Assembly (NCBI GenBank): GCA_028280445.1
Contig: JANQLU010000136.1
Coordinates: forward strand, 124,001 to 188,000
DNA length: 64,000 nt
Reading direction: 5' to 3'
Origin: Pirellulaceae bacterium
Lineage (GTDB): Bacteria > Planctomycetota > Planctomycetia > Pirellulales > Pirellulaceae
Translations under genes and position numbers: made by a program
Shown here: piece by piece, positions 55,311-64,000 of the stretch
How the letters are laid out: the number at the start of each line of letters is the position of its first letter
Numbering within the stretch: the stretch's first letter is position 1
The notes under the pieces: model-generated
What the model saw: only the letters and a program-made list of their open reading frames with translations
Databases searched by the model: none
What the model was told of the DNA's origin: nothing

Positions 55311-56444
55311 TTAATTCCAATCTGAACTGGATTCAACTTGGAACGAGTTTTCAAATACAGCCAATACATCAGGCATATAAACGATGTACGGTTGTGGACG
55401 AGTACCGGCAGAATTTGGGCTGAGATTAAAATCTCCACCTTGCAGGGTAAAAGTTGTTTGACCGGATGTTCCCGTCTCATAACTTTCGGTTACCCGGTAA
55501 AACTGCATGTCACGAATCGTCGTCAACGATCCTGGTTCGGCACACAGCATCATGACCCAATCGTTGCGACCAATGCGCGCCGCGTCTTTGCCGGGTGTGG
55601 TCAATTCAGTCACCTGCAAATCACCGCCGCCAAACGCAATATTGGGCAATGCAGCAACATTGTTGACCGAGAACAATCGATCGGTATTGTTGGGAATTCG
55701 CCGGCGAAATACCACGGTGTACATCGTATATTGAGTGATCGACGCGCCGGGGCGACGGACTACAAATGTCAGGCAAGTTGTGTTGCCGTTAATTTGGCGT
55801 TTGAAAGGTGTACCGGTTGTCGTATCCGTAAAGTATTTTTGATTTGGCGGGTCAAATTTTTCGATTGTTTCTTCGAATACCAAATCATTGTTGTATCCAA
55901 ATGTCTGGCGGGCGCGGGCCAAGTTGTAAACGAGATTGCCACTACCCAGCAACGAGATCCGCGGAATCCCAGCCACCTCCGAACCGGCAACCGGAGCACC
56001 TGTTGTGGGGTTGAAATTGTAAAGCTGTTGAGGGAACAACGGAGCAAGCGTTTGTAAATTGGCAACACGTGGGAAAACTCGATAGTCGGCGTAGGCATTT
56101 CCGTTAGCGGCCGAATAGGCAAATCCAATGGGATCGATGCAATAGGCTGAAATCAGCCCCTGATTAATGCCAAATCCCGCCCGGTTCACAATCGTTGCAT
56201 CGCTGGGATCACCATTGAACCAGCGATTTGGATCGTTCACTCCGATCACTTCGAAACGTCCTTGTAAATTGCGAGCGGCGTTAATCGCGTCTTCCTGATT
56301 CAATCCATTTTCCGCTTGACGAACAGCAAACGGAATCAACGCGACAACTCCAAAAACACCGATCACCGCAACCAACACCGCCGTGATGACTTCGAGAACG
56401 GTAATTCCCAATCGTTTTTGTCTAGTTCGTTGTTTATTTCTCAT
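55311..56444 (-). CDS. Type IV pilin-like protein (pseudopilin 4)
   Basis: 377 residues when started at the ATG at 56444. The prepilin signal is RQKRLG followed by ITVLEVITAVLVAVIGVFGV: cleavage after Gly13 and Glu at +5, as needed for assembly. The body is beta-rich, with a GSGNLVYNLARARQTFGY segment and acidic Gly/Asn loops. It is long for a pseudopilin (PilV/GspI/GspJ-type proteins have 130-250 residues). It is preceded by another pseudopilin gene (gap 40 bases) and followed by the giant GspK-like gene (86 bases). Role: minor component of the pseudopilus or pilus. Confidence 0.8.
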   Translation of the reverse strand: MRNKQRTRQKRLGITVLEVITAVLVAVIGVFGVVALIPFAVRQAENGLNQEDAINAARNLQGRFEVIGVNDPNRWFNGDPSDATIVNRAGFGINQGLISAYCIDPIGFAYSAANGNAYADYRVFPRVANLQTLAPLFPQQLYNFNPTTGAPVAGSEVAGIPRISLLGSGNLVYNLARARQTFGYNNDLVFEETIEKFDPPNQKYFTDTTTGTPFKRQINGNTTCLTFVVRRPGASITQYTMYTVVFRRRIPNNTDRLFSVNNVAALPNIAFGGGDLQVTELTTPGKDAARIGRNDWVMMLCAEPGSLTTIRDMQFYRVTESYETGTSGQTTFTLQGGDFNLSPNSAGTRPQPYIVYMPDVLAVFENSFQVESSSDWN

Positions 56445-56484
56445 GTTGATTTCAAGGTTGGAATGTACGAATGAAGAGATGTGT

Positions 56485-57606
56485 TTATTGATTGGCGGTC
56501 TGCCCTTGCGAAGCAATACCGCGAGATTTTCGAATACGATTGACCGTCACCGTGTCAGATGCATCGAGCTCTGAAACAGGACTGGTCGATGTTTGACCAG
56601 TTTTGTTATCCGTTTTTAGCCACAGGTTGTCCGTGTTCGCCAGATTGTCGACCACAGGTCTTTCGCCCGTCGGGTCGGAAACGACTAACATGTACAACGG
56701 TTCGGCAGGAATGTAATAAGGAAAGATTCCAGTCGTTCCCGTGCTCAGTCCCGTCGCCGTCAAACCGTTGGGGTAAATACGATCGATCGAACCTGTTCCG
56801 TCAAACATCGCGATGACGGAAAACTGTTGGACATTGGTCGGTCCGGTAACACCGGCCAGCGAGAATGTTGTCGCGGTACCGGCCGCACTGTCGGCGTCTG
56901 CTGAATCGATATGTCCGGACAAACGCAAATCGATATACAGGCCCGCAGGTAATTCAACGCGTGTCGACTCATTGCGAATCGGACGTCGGAAAATTTTGAA
57001 AGCCATCCGCTGTTGAGCACTCGCTGGATTGAACGCTGGCGGCAATGGATGTTGTGTCGCTCCGCTGATCGGATCGACCGGGATTTGACACTGAATTAAC
57101 ATCCCTCCCGGTATAAATACCGGAGGCAGTGTAATGGTGTACCGAGGCCCTCGATGATCCAGCTGCAGTTCATCGCCGACATTGATCACCACGGTCGGAC
57201 TGGCAGGCGCCGGTACGACAACATTAAATGTGTTGGCATTCACGTGGGTAATCGACTGCACAATAGAATTGACGGAATCTCCCGAATAGGGTGGCAGGAA
57301 TTTCAGCAAATACATCGAAGTCGATGCGAAATAGACTCCGTTGGCGTCAACGTAACGTATGTTGCGGACGAACTCGATTCCAGAACGTCCTGTGATCAGC
57401 GCATTGTCTCGCGCTTGAGCCAGCATTCCGTTGACTTCCCTGGCACCTTCACGAATTTTTCGATCGCGATTGACCATCCGGATAACGGGAATTGCAACCG
57501 CTGTAACGGCCACCAAAATCGCGATGACAATCATCAACTCGATCATGGTCAAACCGGCATGGCGACCGTGCAATTTTCGAATTTTAAAGGAGATGAAATT
57601 TGGCAT
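56485..57606 (-). CDS. Type IV pilin-like protein (pseudopilin 3)
   Basis: 373 residues. The prepilin signal is KLHGRHAG followed by LTMIELMIVIAILVAVTAVA, with cleavage after Gly18 and Glu at +5. The following region (RKIREGAREVNGMLAQARDN) is the GspH-like start of the pilin body, which helps place it in the GspH/FimT group. The body then has a long beta-rich domain with DADSAAGTATTFSLAG-type loops. It belongs to the pseudopilin block, 40 bases before the next. It is predicted to be cleaved and methylated by a PilD peptidase encoded elsewhere. Confidence 0.82.
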   Translation of the reverse strand: MPNFISFKIRKLHGRHAGLTMIELMIVIAILVAVTAVAIPVIRMVNRDRKIREGAREVNGMLAQARDNALITGRSGIEFVRNIRYVDANGVYFASTSMYLLKFLPPYSGDSVNSIVQSITHVNANTFNVVVPAPASPTVVINVGDELQLDHRGPRYTITLPPVFIPGGMLIQCQIPVDPISGATQHPLPPAFNPASAQQRMAFKIFRRPIRNESTRVELPAGLYIDLRLSGHIDSADADSAAGTATTFSLAGVTGPTNVQQFSVIAMFDGTGSIDRIYPNGLTATGLSTGTTGIFPYYIPAEPLYMLVVSDPTGERPVVDNLANTDNLWLKTDNKTGQTSTSPVSELDASDTVTVNRIRKSRGIASQGQTANQ

Positions 57607-57638
57607 GAGTATCGTCGGAGGCTGTTTGGAATGAATGA

Positions 57639-58436
57639 TTAAAGTGCGTCCTCGTCACCAAGTCGTGAGGATCGAACAACAAACCGAATGCGGCCCAAAT
57701 TGACGAACGGGTCCGTTGGACTTCCGCCGCCATAAAATCCGGCCATGGCATCCATATCGAGATCCTCAAAGATGCCATCGTTATCAAAGTCTTCCTGAAT
57801 GCGGAATTGAAACGGTAAACCATAGCCATCGAGAACTTCGGGGAAACCATCGCCATCGGTATCCCCAATTTCATCGTTGTGCAGGTGGTCGATTCCCGAT
57901 CGATCCAAAACCGTAATCGATCGCAAAATCATGTACAGGCATTCCGCTTCCTGATGGGTATCTGTCCAACCTGTCGTATTGGCTCGATATCGATTCCATA
58001 CTGATGGTGGACGCGCCATGATCTGGTCATCCACCGTATTCAATGGAACTGACTGGCTGTTGTAATAAGTAGTAAAATCACTCGAAGGAAACGTTGCTGG
58101 CGACATCACATAAGCGCGACGGTTGGGCATTTCCGCTCGAATCAATTCCAGCAAAACATCGGTTCGCACAATTTGCTGTCCGGTTCGATCATCGAGATTG
58201 ATTCGATAAGGCAAAATGCGAACGTCGTACGATTCCCAACGATCGTTGAGAACTTGAGTAATGCTGGCGATCAGGCTTTTCGTTCGGTTTTCCTGCGCCT
58301 GTTGGATCGTGCCTCGAATCAACGCCAGAGAAAGAGCCGCCAGGACCGTCAGAATTGAAATGACGACCAGCAGCTCGACCAGCGTAAATCCGAATCGAGC
58401 GACGCGTTTTGTTGTGATGTTGAAAAGGTGAGTCAT
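57639..58436 (-). CDS. Type IV pilin-like protein (pseudopilin 2)
   Basis: 265 residues. KRVARFG precedes FTLVELLVVISILTVLAALS: a textbook prepilin motif with cleavage after Gly16 and Glu at +5. The body has DTDGDGFPEVLDGYG and QEDFDNDGIFEDLDMD, two acidic loops of the type that bind calcium in GspG-like major pseudopilins, though arranged differently. It is likely a structural or minor subunit. Gaps to its neighbours in the operon are 32 and 33 bases. Confidence 0.84.
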   Translation of the reverse strand: MTHLFNITTKRVARFGFTLVELLVVISILTVLAALSLALIRGTIQQAQENRTKSLIASITQVLNDRWESYDVRILPYRINLDDRTGQQIVRTDVLLELIRAEMPNRRAYVMSPATFPSSDFTTYYNSQSVPLNTVDDQIMARPPSVWNRYRANTTGWTDTHQEAECLYMILRSITVLDRSGIDHLHNDEIGDTDGDGFPEVLDGYGLPFQFRIQEDFDNDGIFEDLDMDAMAGFYGGGSPTDPFVNLGRIRFVVRSSRLGDEDAL

Positions 58437-58469
58437 CGAAAACTCCGATGGGATGGGAAGTAGAAAAAA

Positions 58470-59345
58470 CTACTGTATATCTTTGTCCAAACGACCGCCG
58501 TCGGAGAAATTCGTCAGGTTGTCGCGATGAGTTTGGACGTGCGGACTGATTTGCCAGTTTGGAATACCGGTCGTTTCGTAGGTGCCGTAACGGTTATCCA
58601 AACCGGGAGCGATGATCTGAAATCTGTCGTTGTTTTTATACTCACCTGCAACGCCGGGCGTTTTCAAATAAGGCCGAACAGTATCTCCGGTCACTGGTTC
58701 GTTATAAAATTTTTCGACGGGACCAGTTCCAGGATCGACGATGTAGTCCGAGTTGAAATAAATATAAGGCAACTGGGTGTTTCCTTTAGCCTGGCCATAG
58801 GATCCCACATTGCCGGTCACGTTAATTCGCTCGGTTTTGAATTCAAAAAATACTTTTCGATCGCCCACCGCACTTTGGATCGCAGCCGTAGGAGAATAAA
58901 TCGGCGCCGACAAACGAGCGGTCGCTGGATTACCGTCGTGATCGTAGCTCAACGGATACTGGGCGCTGTTTCGCAGTCCTCCCAGCCAGAACACCAAAGC
59001 GTTTGATGGATTCAGGTTGACGCCAACATCCGACCACCACTGGTTCACATTCTCTTGATGATTTGGCGCGATTTTCACCAGGTAAGCATTGAATTCAGCA
59101 GCGTTGTTGATGTCGGAAAAATCAGGAGGATAAAACCCGTATTCCGTTTTAAAATTCTCGACCGATTGATTGAGTTGGGTGAGTTCCGTGGAAATCACAA
59201 ACTCGCTACCACGAAATATCATGGGCCCCAGGACGGGTACCAGGATTCCGACCAGGATACCAATCACCGCCATCACGACCAGCAATTCGATAAGCGTGAC
59301 ACCCAGTCGGCGTACACGTTGCTGTGAGGGGTTTCGGGAAGTCAT
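58470..59345 (-). CDS. Type IV pilin-like protein (pseudopilin 1)
   Basis: 291 residues with the ATG at 59345, behind an AGGAG site; a longer start is not supported. The prepilin motif is RVRRLG then VTLIELLVVMAVIGILVGIL, with cleavage after Gly15 and Glu at +5. The body starts with TELTQLNQSVENFKTEYGFY, the helical N-terminal part of GspG-like pilins, and continues with beta-rich loops. It is the first pseudopilin after the platform protein, so it is the best candidate for the major subunit. Its length is about twice that of GspG (about 140). Confidence 0.84.
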   Translation of the reverse strand: MTSRNPSQQRVRRLGVTLIELLVVMAVIGILVGILVPVLGPMIFRGSEFVISTELTQLNQSVENFKTEYGFYPPDFSDINNAAEFNAYLVKIAPNHQENVNQWWSDVGVNLNPSNALVFWLGGLRNSAQYPLSYDHDGNPATARLSAPIYSPTAAIQSAVGDRKVFFEFKTERINVTGNVGSYGQAKGNTQLPYIYFNSDYIVDPGTGPVEKFYNEPVTGDTVRPYLKTPGVAGEYKNNDRFQIIAPGLDNRYGTYETTGIPNWQISPHVQTHRDNLTNFSDGGRLDKDIQ

Positions 59346-59424
59346 TTCGAATTCTCCTAAAGGTTGATTTATTGAGTTGGGGTTGGAAATTCGCAAAGGG
59401 TTCATCGTGAATTGCGTGTGCCGA

Positions 59425-60825
59425 TTATCCGCCACCTTGCAGACCTGAAATGATCTGAATCAGCGGCATGAACAGCGAGATGACAATAAAACCGACAACA
59501 AGCCCCAGGAAAATGATCATGCAAGGCTCGATCAATTTGAGCATTCCGTCGGCCAGGGTTTTCACTTCTTCGTCGTAGTAATCCGCGACTTTATACAGCA
59601 TCACGTCGAGTTCACCTGTCTCTTCGCCGACATCGACCATATTGACGACGAGGTCTTCGACCACCGGCTGACGGTATTTGAGGAAATACCACAGGCCCGC
59701 AATCACCGACAATGCAAAACAAGCGTACATGACGGAGAAAATAAAGTCGGTATTGACCAGCAAAACTGCCAGTGGCGGCAGCGCCAGTGTTGCCATAAAG
59801 AAGAACAAGGCGACCGGATGGAAACTGGTCACCGCATATTTTTTCATCGGCCGCGCAATGGTTTCACCTTCGCGAATCGAATCGTTCACTTTGCTATAAA
59901 GTTTTTCATACATCGCGTTGCCCGAAGTTTCACGAGTAATCGTCAGCGCTTCGATAATCGGAACACCACTGGAAACCAATGCACCCAATGTTCGAGTCGT
60001 TCGGGCCATGTTGGCTTTTTCCATCAGCTTGCCAAAAACGGGTGTTTTCAACACGTACAAATGCCATCCCATCCGGCCAGCCCGGAATTTACAGACGAGC
60101 ATGATAAACACGACAATACAAACCGGAATCAATGGGAACAAGAACCAGAGCTGCACCACGCGGTTTGAGATATCGATCAACAACTGTGTCATCGGAGGAA
60201 GCTTGATTCCAAAATCTTCAAACATTTCCTTGAATTGAGGAATGATGAAATACATGATGAAACCGAGAATACAGCAGGTGAACAGGATGACCATACACGG
60301 ATAGATCAACGCACCGATCACCCGGCTCTTCAACGATTGTGTTCGTTCTTTAAATTCAGCCAGCCGTTGCAAAATAGTTTCCAGCGATCCACCCGCTTCA
60401 CCCGCTTTGATCATGTTGACATACAGTCGATCAAAGACCCGCGGACATTTGGACATCGCTTCGGACAGCGTGGCTCCACCTTCGATTTCATCACAGACAT
60501 CCATCAAGGCGTTTTTCAACGACCCAGGTTTGGCCTGTTGTTCCAAAATCTTGAGACTTCGCAGAATCGGCAAACCCGCATCCTGCAAGATCGAAAGCTG
60601 GCGAGTGAATGTCACCATTTTCTTTCCGCCCGCACCGCCAACGGCAAACGATCGCCGACGACTTCCGGTAGCAGCAGCTTTTTCTGATTTTTGAATAGTA
60701 ATCTTGGTGACGAAGTACCCCATCGACCGAATCGTCGCCTGAGCTTCGTCTTGAGTTTGCGCTTCGATCACATCGCGAATTTCTTGCCCTTGCGGGTCCA
60801 TCGCTTCAAATTGATACGTTGGCAT
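59425..60825 (-). CDS. gspF: Type II secretion/type IV pilus inner-membrane platform protein (GspF/PilC)
   Basis: 466 residues, a little above the usual 400. Two homologous GspF domains are separated by membrane segments: the first contains FTRQLSILQDAGLPILRSLK and IGALIYPCMVILFTCCILGF, the second TLGALVSSGVPIIEALTITR. The C-terminal helix LIEPCMIIFLGLVVGFIVIS ends the second. It is the platform that couples the ATPases to pilin insertion. AGGAAA before the ATG at 60825 is a good site. It lies between the assembly ATPase and the pseudopilins. Whether it is PilC or GspF cannot be told here. Confidence 0.92.
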   Translation of the reverse strand: MPTYQFEAMDPQGQEIRDVIEAQTQDEAQATIRSMGYFVTKITIQKSEKAAATGSRRRSFAVGGAGGKKMVTFTRQLSILQDAGLPILRSLKILEQQAKPGSLKNALMDVCDEIEGGATLSEAMSKCPRVFDRLYVNMIKAGEAGGSLETILQRLAEFKERTQSLKSRVIGALIYPCMVILFTCCILGFIMYFIIPQFKEMFEDFGIKLPPMTQLLIDISNRVVQLWFLFPLIPVCIVVFIMLVCKFRAGRMGWHLYVLKTPVFGKLMEKANMARTTRTLGALVSSGVPIIEALTITRETSGNAMYEKLYSKVNDSIREGETIARPMKKYAVTSFHPVALFFFMATLALPPLAVLLVNTDFIFSVMYACFALSVIAGLWYFLKYRQPVVEDLVVNMVDVGEETGELDVMLYKVADYYDEEVKTLADGMLKLIEPCMIIFLGLVVGFIVISLFMPLIQIISGLQGGG

Positions 60826-60908
60826 TCGATTTTCCTAATGAGAAACAGCTGTTGCTAATTTTTATTTTGTCCAAGGACTGAATCAAAAAAGTTGAATTGA
60901 AAACACGT

Positions 60909-62627
60909 TTATGCTTCGAGAATAGTTTCTCGAACGACTTCCTCGATGGTTGTGGTTCCATCAAATATGAAATTGACTCCGGCATCACGTAAAATCACCA
61001 TGCCTTTGGCTTTGGCAACATCACGCATCCGGTCAGTCGTTTCGTTGTTCATAATCATGTCGCGCATCTCGTCGTCGATGATCATCAACTCGAACAATCC
61101 AACGCGACCTTTGTAACCAGTATTGTTACAACTGTTGCATCCCGCCCCGCGGAAGAACTGTTTGCCTTGAACATCATCAGCGGTCAGGCCGAGATCCAAC
61201 AACAGATCTTCATCTGGTTCGATCTCTTCGCGACACTCCGGACAGATCCGACGCACCAGCCGCTGAGCCAAAATCGCTTCGACCGTTGCGGTAATCAAAA
61301 ATGTCGGAACGCCCATGTCTTTGAGACGGGTGATTGTGCTGGGAGCATCATTGGTATGCAGCGTGCTGAAAACCGTGTGGCCGGTCAGCGAAGCTTGTAC
61401 CGCGATTTCGGCGGTTTCAATATCCCGAATCTCTCCGACAAGGATCTTGTCGGGATCCTGTCTCAAGATCGCTCGAAGACATTTGGCGAATGTCACGTCG
61501 ATGTCGTGGTCAATGGGAATCTGAATGATTCCATCAATGTCATATTCAACCGGATCCTCGGTTGTGATCAATTTGTCTTCGATCGTATTGAGTTCCGACA
61601 GCGCCGAGTAAAGGGTTGTAGTCTTGCCCGATCCTGTAGGGCCGGTGACCAGAATAATTCCGTTGGGCTTGGCAATCACCTCACGAAATCGCCCCATCGT
61701 CTCTTCGTTCATCCCAACTTTGTTCAGATCCAGAGATACCACACTACGGTCGAGAACTCGCATCACCACGCTTTCGCCAAACATGGTTGGCAACACGCTG
61801 ACTCTCAAGTCGACCGGGTGACCACCAACGGTCAATTCAATTCGGCCGTCCTGAGGCATCCGCCGCTCGGCGATGTCGAGATTCGCCATGACTTTGACGC
61901 GTGTTGTAATGGCAAACGCGAGGTGTCGTGGCGGTGGAACCATTTCGTACAAGACACCGTCGGCTTTGATCCGAATTCGAAACTCGTCTTCGAACGGTTC
62001 GAAGTGAATATCGCTGGCATGGTCTTTAATGGCCAACAGCAGAACCATGTTTAACAATTTTCGCACAGGGGCGCTTTCGACCAACTCTGTAACATCACTG
62101 AGGTTGATGGGGCCTTCCGCACCGATCTTGGCCGCGGCGTTCTTGAGCTCTTCGTCAGAATTCAGCTCCGAAATAATACTTTCGATACTTTCATTTTCAG
62201 CGTTATAAAATTTGTCGATACCGCGCTGAATTTGAGTTTCCGTGGCAACCAACAAGCGAATTTCGTGTCCCACAAAACGCCGCAATTCATCTTGCATCGA
62301 AAGATTTTGCGGGTCGCAGGTTGCCAACGTCAAAACATCATCGTTGAACTGCAGCGGCAGAACCCGGTAGAGTTGGGCCATCGCATCGGTCACTTTGTCG
62401 CGGGCGTCTGCCGGCGGCGTAAAACCTTCGATGTCCACGGTCTGCATGCTGAATTGTTCGGCAAGCGCCTGAATCAATTGCTCATCGGAAACCAAACCCA
62501 TGTCTTCGGCAATGCGGCCGATAAGCTGCCCTGGGTTTTGATTTTGTTCTTCGAGCAACATCTCCAACTGTTCATCAGTGATGAAACCAAGGTCGACAAA
62601 AATTTGGCCGATTTTACGAATTGCCAT
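60909..62627 (-). CDS. Assembly ATPase (GspE/PilB)
   Basis: 572 residues. The N-terminal MshEN-like part (residues 1-150) has paired LGFITDEQLEMLL and GLVSDEQLIQALAEQ repeats. Walker A GPTGSGKTT is at 329-337, followed by an Asp box, and HxxD-type and LRQDPDKILVGEIRD (Walker B) segments. The C-terminal zinc site has four Cys in CPEC and GCNSC. It hydrolyses ATP to extend the pilus or pseudopilus. It precedes GspF by 83 bases. PilB and GspE cannot be separated by sight; presence of PilT in the same operon favours a pilus. Confidence 0.93.
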   Translation of the reverse strand: MAIRKIGQIFVDLGFITDEQLEMLLEEQNQNPGQLIGRIAEDMGLVSDEQLIQALAEQFSMQTVDIEGFTPPADARDKVTDAMAQLYRVLPLQFNDDVLTLATCDPQNLSMQDELRRFVGHEIRLLVATETQIQRGIDKFYNAENESIESIISELNSDEELKNAAAKIGAEGPINLSDVTELVESAPVRKLLNMVLLLAIKDHASDIHFEPFEDEFRIRIKADGVLYEMVPPPRHLAFAITTRVKVMANLDIAERRMPQDGRIELTVGGHPVDLRVSVLPTMFGESVVMRVLDRSVVSLDLNKVGMNEETMGRFREVIAKPNGIILVTGPTGSGKTTTLYSALSELNTIEDKLITTEDPVEYDIDGIIQIPIDHDIDVTFAKCLRAILRQDPDKILVGEIRDIETAEIAVQASLTGHTVFSTLHTNDAPSTITRLKDMGVPTFLITATVEAILAQRLVRRICPECREEIEPDEDLLLDLGLTADDVQGKQFFRGAGCNSCNNTGYKGRVGLFELMIIDDEMRDMIMNNETTDRMRDVAKAKGMVILRDAGVNFIFDGTTTIEEVVRETILEA

Positions 62628-62688
62628 TTTGCTTTTTACCCCTCATCCCCAAGTATCTGTCTCGTTCACCCTGGAACAGTTGACGCGA

Positions 62689-63816
62689 CTAAATTTCTTC
62701 GACCAGATCGTCACCCATCGGTTCGATAATCTGATTTTCCTGGACTTGTCGTTTGTGAGTTGCGATCCGTCGGGCCAGTGAATCGGGATCGATGGCTTTG
62801 CCTAACACATCTTCCATCTCCACTTTTTCATTGACCCAGTGATCAAACAAACAGTCATCCATCAAGTTCATTCCGAATTTGGCACCGGTTTGGATCGCCG
62901 AATTGATCCGGAACGTTTTGTTTTCACGAATCAGGTTCGCCACCGCCGAAGTCACCACCAACGATTCGTAAGCGGCAATTCGCCCGCCACCAATGCGAGG
63001 CAGCAGTGTTTGAGCAAGTACGCCGATCAGCGAAGTCGAAAGCTGGGTTCGAATCTGGTCCTGCAGGTTTCCGGGAAACGCATCGATGATCCGGTTGACC
63101 GTTCCCTGAGCGCTATTGGTATGCAGCGTGCCAAATACGATATGCCCCGTTTCCGCAGCCGTAATCGCGGCTTCGATGGTTTCCAAGTCACGCATCTCAC
63201 CAACGAGAATCACATCGGGGTCTTGTCGCAGAGCACGCCGAATCGCTTCAGCAAAACTCGGTACATCAACGCCGACTTCGCGCTGATTAATGGTTGATTT
63301 TTTGTGATAGTGATAAAATTCAATCGGGTCTTCGATCGTGATGATATGGTGGTCGACACGTTCATTCATAAAGTTGACCAGACTGGCCAAGGTCGTACTT
63401 TTTCCCGAACCCGTGGGACCAGTGACCAAAATCAGACCGCGTGGCCGCATCACCAGCTTGGTGAACACCTCGGGCAAACCCAACTGCTCAGGTGTCAACA
63501 TCGTGGTTGGAATTTGCCGCAGCACCATCGCGATATTACCGCGCTGCTTGAAGATCGAAACACGAAATCTCGCTTTGTCGGCGTAAGCAAACCCAAAATC
63601 GCTACTTCCCGCCTCTTGCAATTCCCGCTGACAGCGCTCGGGCGAGATACTTTTCATCAGCGAAACAGTGTCATCGGGCTCCAGCGTTTTTGTCTCGAGT
63701 TTCCGCATTCGACCGTGCAGACGGAAAACCGGGGGTTGTCCGACGGTGATGTGAATATCACTGGCACCTTGCTTGACGCAAGCTTCCAGAAGTTTATCGA
63801 TTAATACAGTTGCCAT
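62689..63816 (-). CDS. pilT: Type IV pilus retraction ATPase PilT
   Basis: 375 residues, normal for PilT. The N-terminal PAS-like part begins LLEACVKQGASDIHITVGQP. Walker A GPTGSGKST is at 133-141, Walker B lies in LRQDPDVILVGEMRDLET, and HTNSAQGTVNRIIDAFPG is typical. The C-terminal AVANLIRENKTFRINSAIQ matches the PilT signature (AIRNLIRE-like), so PilT rather than GspE is favoured. It retracts pili for twitching or DNA uptake. The gene starts the run; 61 bases separate it from the next ATPase. About 180 bases lie upstream to the window end, presumably the promoter. Confidence 0.92.
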   Translation of the reverse strand: MATVLIDKLLEACVKQGASDIHITVGQPPVFRLHGRMRKLETKTLEPDDTVSLMKSISPERCQRELQEAGSSDFGFAYADKARFRVSIFKQRGNIAMVLRQIPTTMLTPEQLGLPEVFTKLVMRPRGLILVTGPTGSGKSTTLASLVNFMNERVDHHIITIEDPIEFYHYHKKSTINQREVGVDVPSFAEAIRRALRQDPDVILVGEMRDLETIEAAITAAETGHIVFGTLHTNSAQGTVNRIIDAFPGNLQDQIRTQLSTSLIGVLAQTLLPRIGGGRIAAYESLVVTSAVANLIRENKTFRINSAIQTGAKFGMNLMDDCLFDHWVNEKVEMEDVLGKAIDPDSLARRIATHKRQVQENQIIEPMGDDLVEEI

Positions 63817-64000
63817 TATCTAAAACCGTTGTTGGAGGACCGAACTTCAAAGTTTGCTCAACGTTAGCACGAGCGCATCAGACACTCATACTCGACGAAT
63901 GTTAAATTTGTAAAAAGAGATTCTGTTGTTTTAGGGGCTCTCAGATTACGTGAACTCGAAGTGGTTTGAGGAGGGAAATATCGATATTTATAAATTTCGC
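63817..64000. other. Region upstream of pilT
   Basis: About 184 bases at the right edge without a supported gene. It must hold the promoter of the pilus run on the minus strand. No hairpin or dispersed repeat is visible. Confidence 0.4.

Overview
The window looks like chromosomal DNA of a planctomycete, most likely of the Pirellulaceae type. The reasons are gene content and style: a type I sulfatase beside a clan GH-A glycosidase, a Ser/Thr kinase with a planctomycete-type N-terminal region and a C-terminal membrane anchor, a CHAT-domain TPR protein, a C25 (gingipain-like) peptidase, secreted EF-hand and coiled-coil proteins, small lipoproteins ending in a conserved PEFKL-type tail, two ClpP paralogues, and many dispersed palindromic repeats. 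I see no transposase, phage gene or CRISPR array. TGA ends ordinary genes here (for example sucD and the CHAT gene), so the genetic code is standard.

Layout. 1-2799 (-): 5'-proximal part of a zinc-ribbon/TPR protein that runs off the left edge. 3094-4317 (+): secreted seven-EF-hand protein. 4386-4603: dispersed repeats, one of which encodes the C-terminus of an MFS transporter (4555-5835, -). 5971-6528 (-): a thioredoxin-like lipoprotein whose first active-site cysteine is an in-frame UGA, followed at the right distance by a perfect bacterial-type SECIS hairpin; this is the best discovery in the window. 6762-10550 (+): sulfatase and GH-A glycosidase. 10646-14768 (-): a lipoprotein gene, then the protein-quality-control set tig-clpP-clpP. 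14982-15053 (-): tRNA-Gly(GCC). 15396-16849 (+): FHA protein and ECF sigma factor. 16837-20597 (-): fatty-acid activation and beta-oxidation pair. 20738-28036: a small membrane protein, two tandem secreted repeat-type paralogues, an orphan SAF/CpaB-like protein, a CBM9-like protein, two tandem small lipoproteins. 28037-33085 (+): CHAT protein and C25 peptidase. 33440-35541 (+): sucCD. 35588-36731: secreted protein and csrA, facing each other across nested palindromes. 37121-49995: DUF11-like secreted protein, HrpA helicase, TolC-like fragment protein, coiled-coil protein, Maf, RluA-type pseudouridine synthase, Ser/Thr kinase. 50524-63816 (-): one long operon-like run for a type IV pilus/type II secretion-like machine: PilT, GspE/PilB, GspF/PilC, four Glu5 pseudopilins, and a 1566-residue GspK/PilX-like giant.

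Five families of palindromic repeats are spread through the intergenic spaces (called here families 1-5). Family 3 has terminal inverted repeats like a MITE, and at 36373-36511 a family 2 hairpin sits inside a family 1 inverted pair.

All assignments rest on reading the sequence and on family knowledge; no database search was run.
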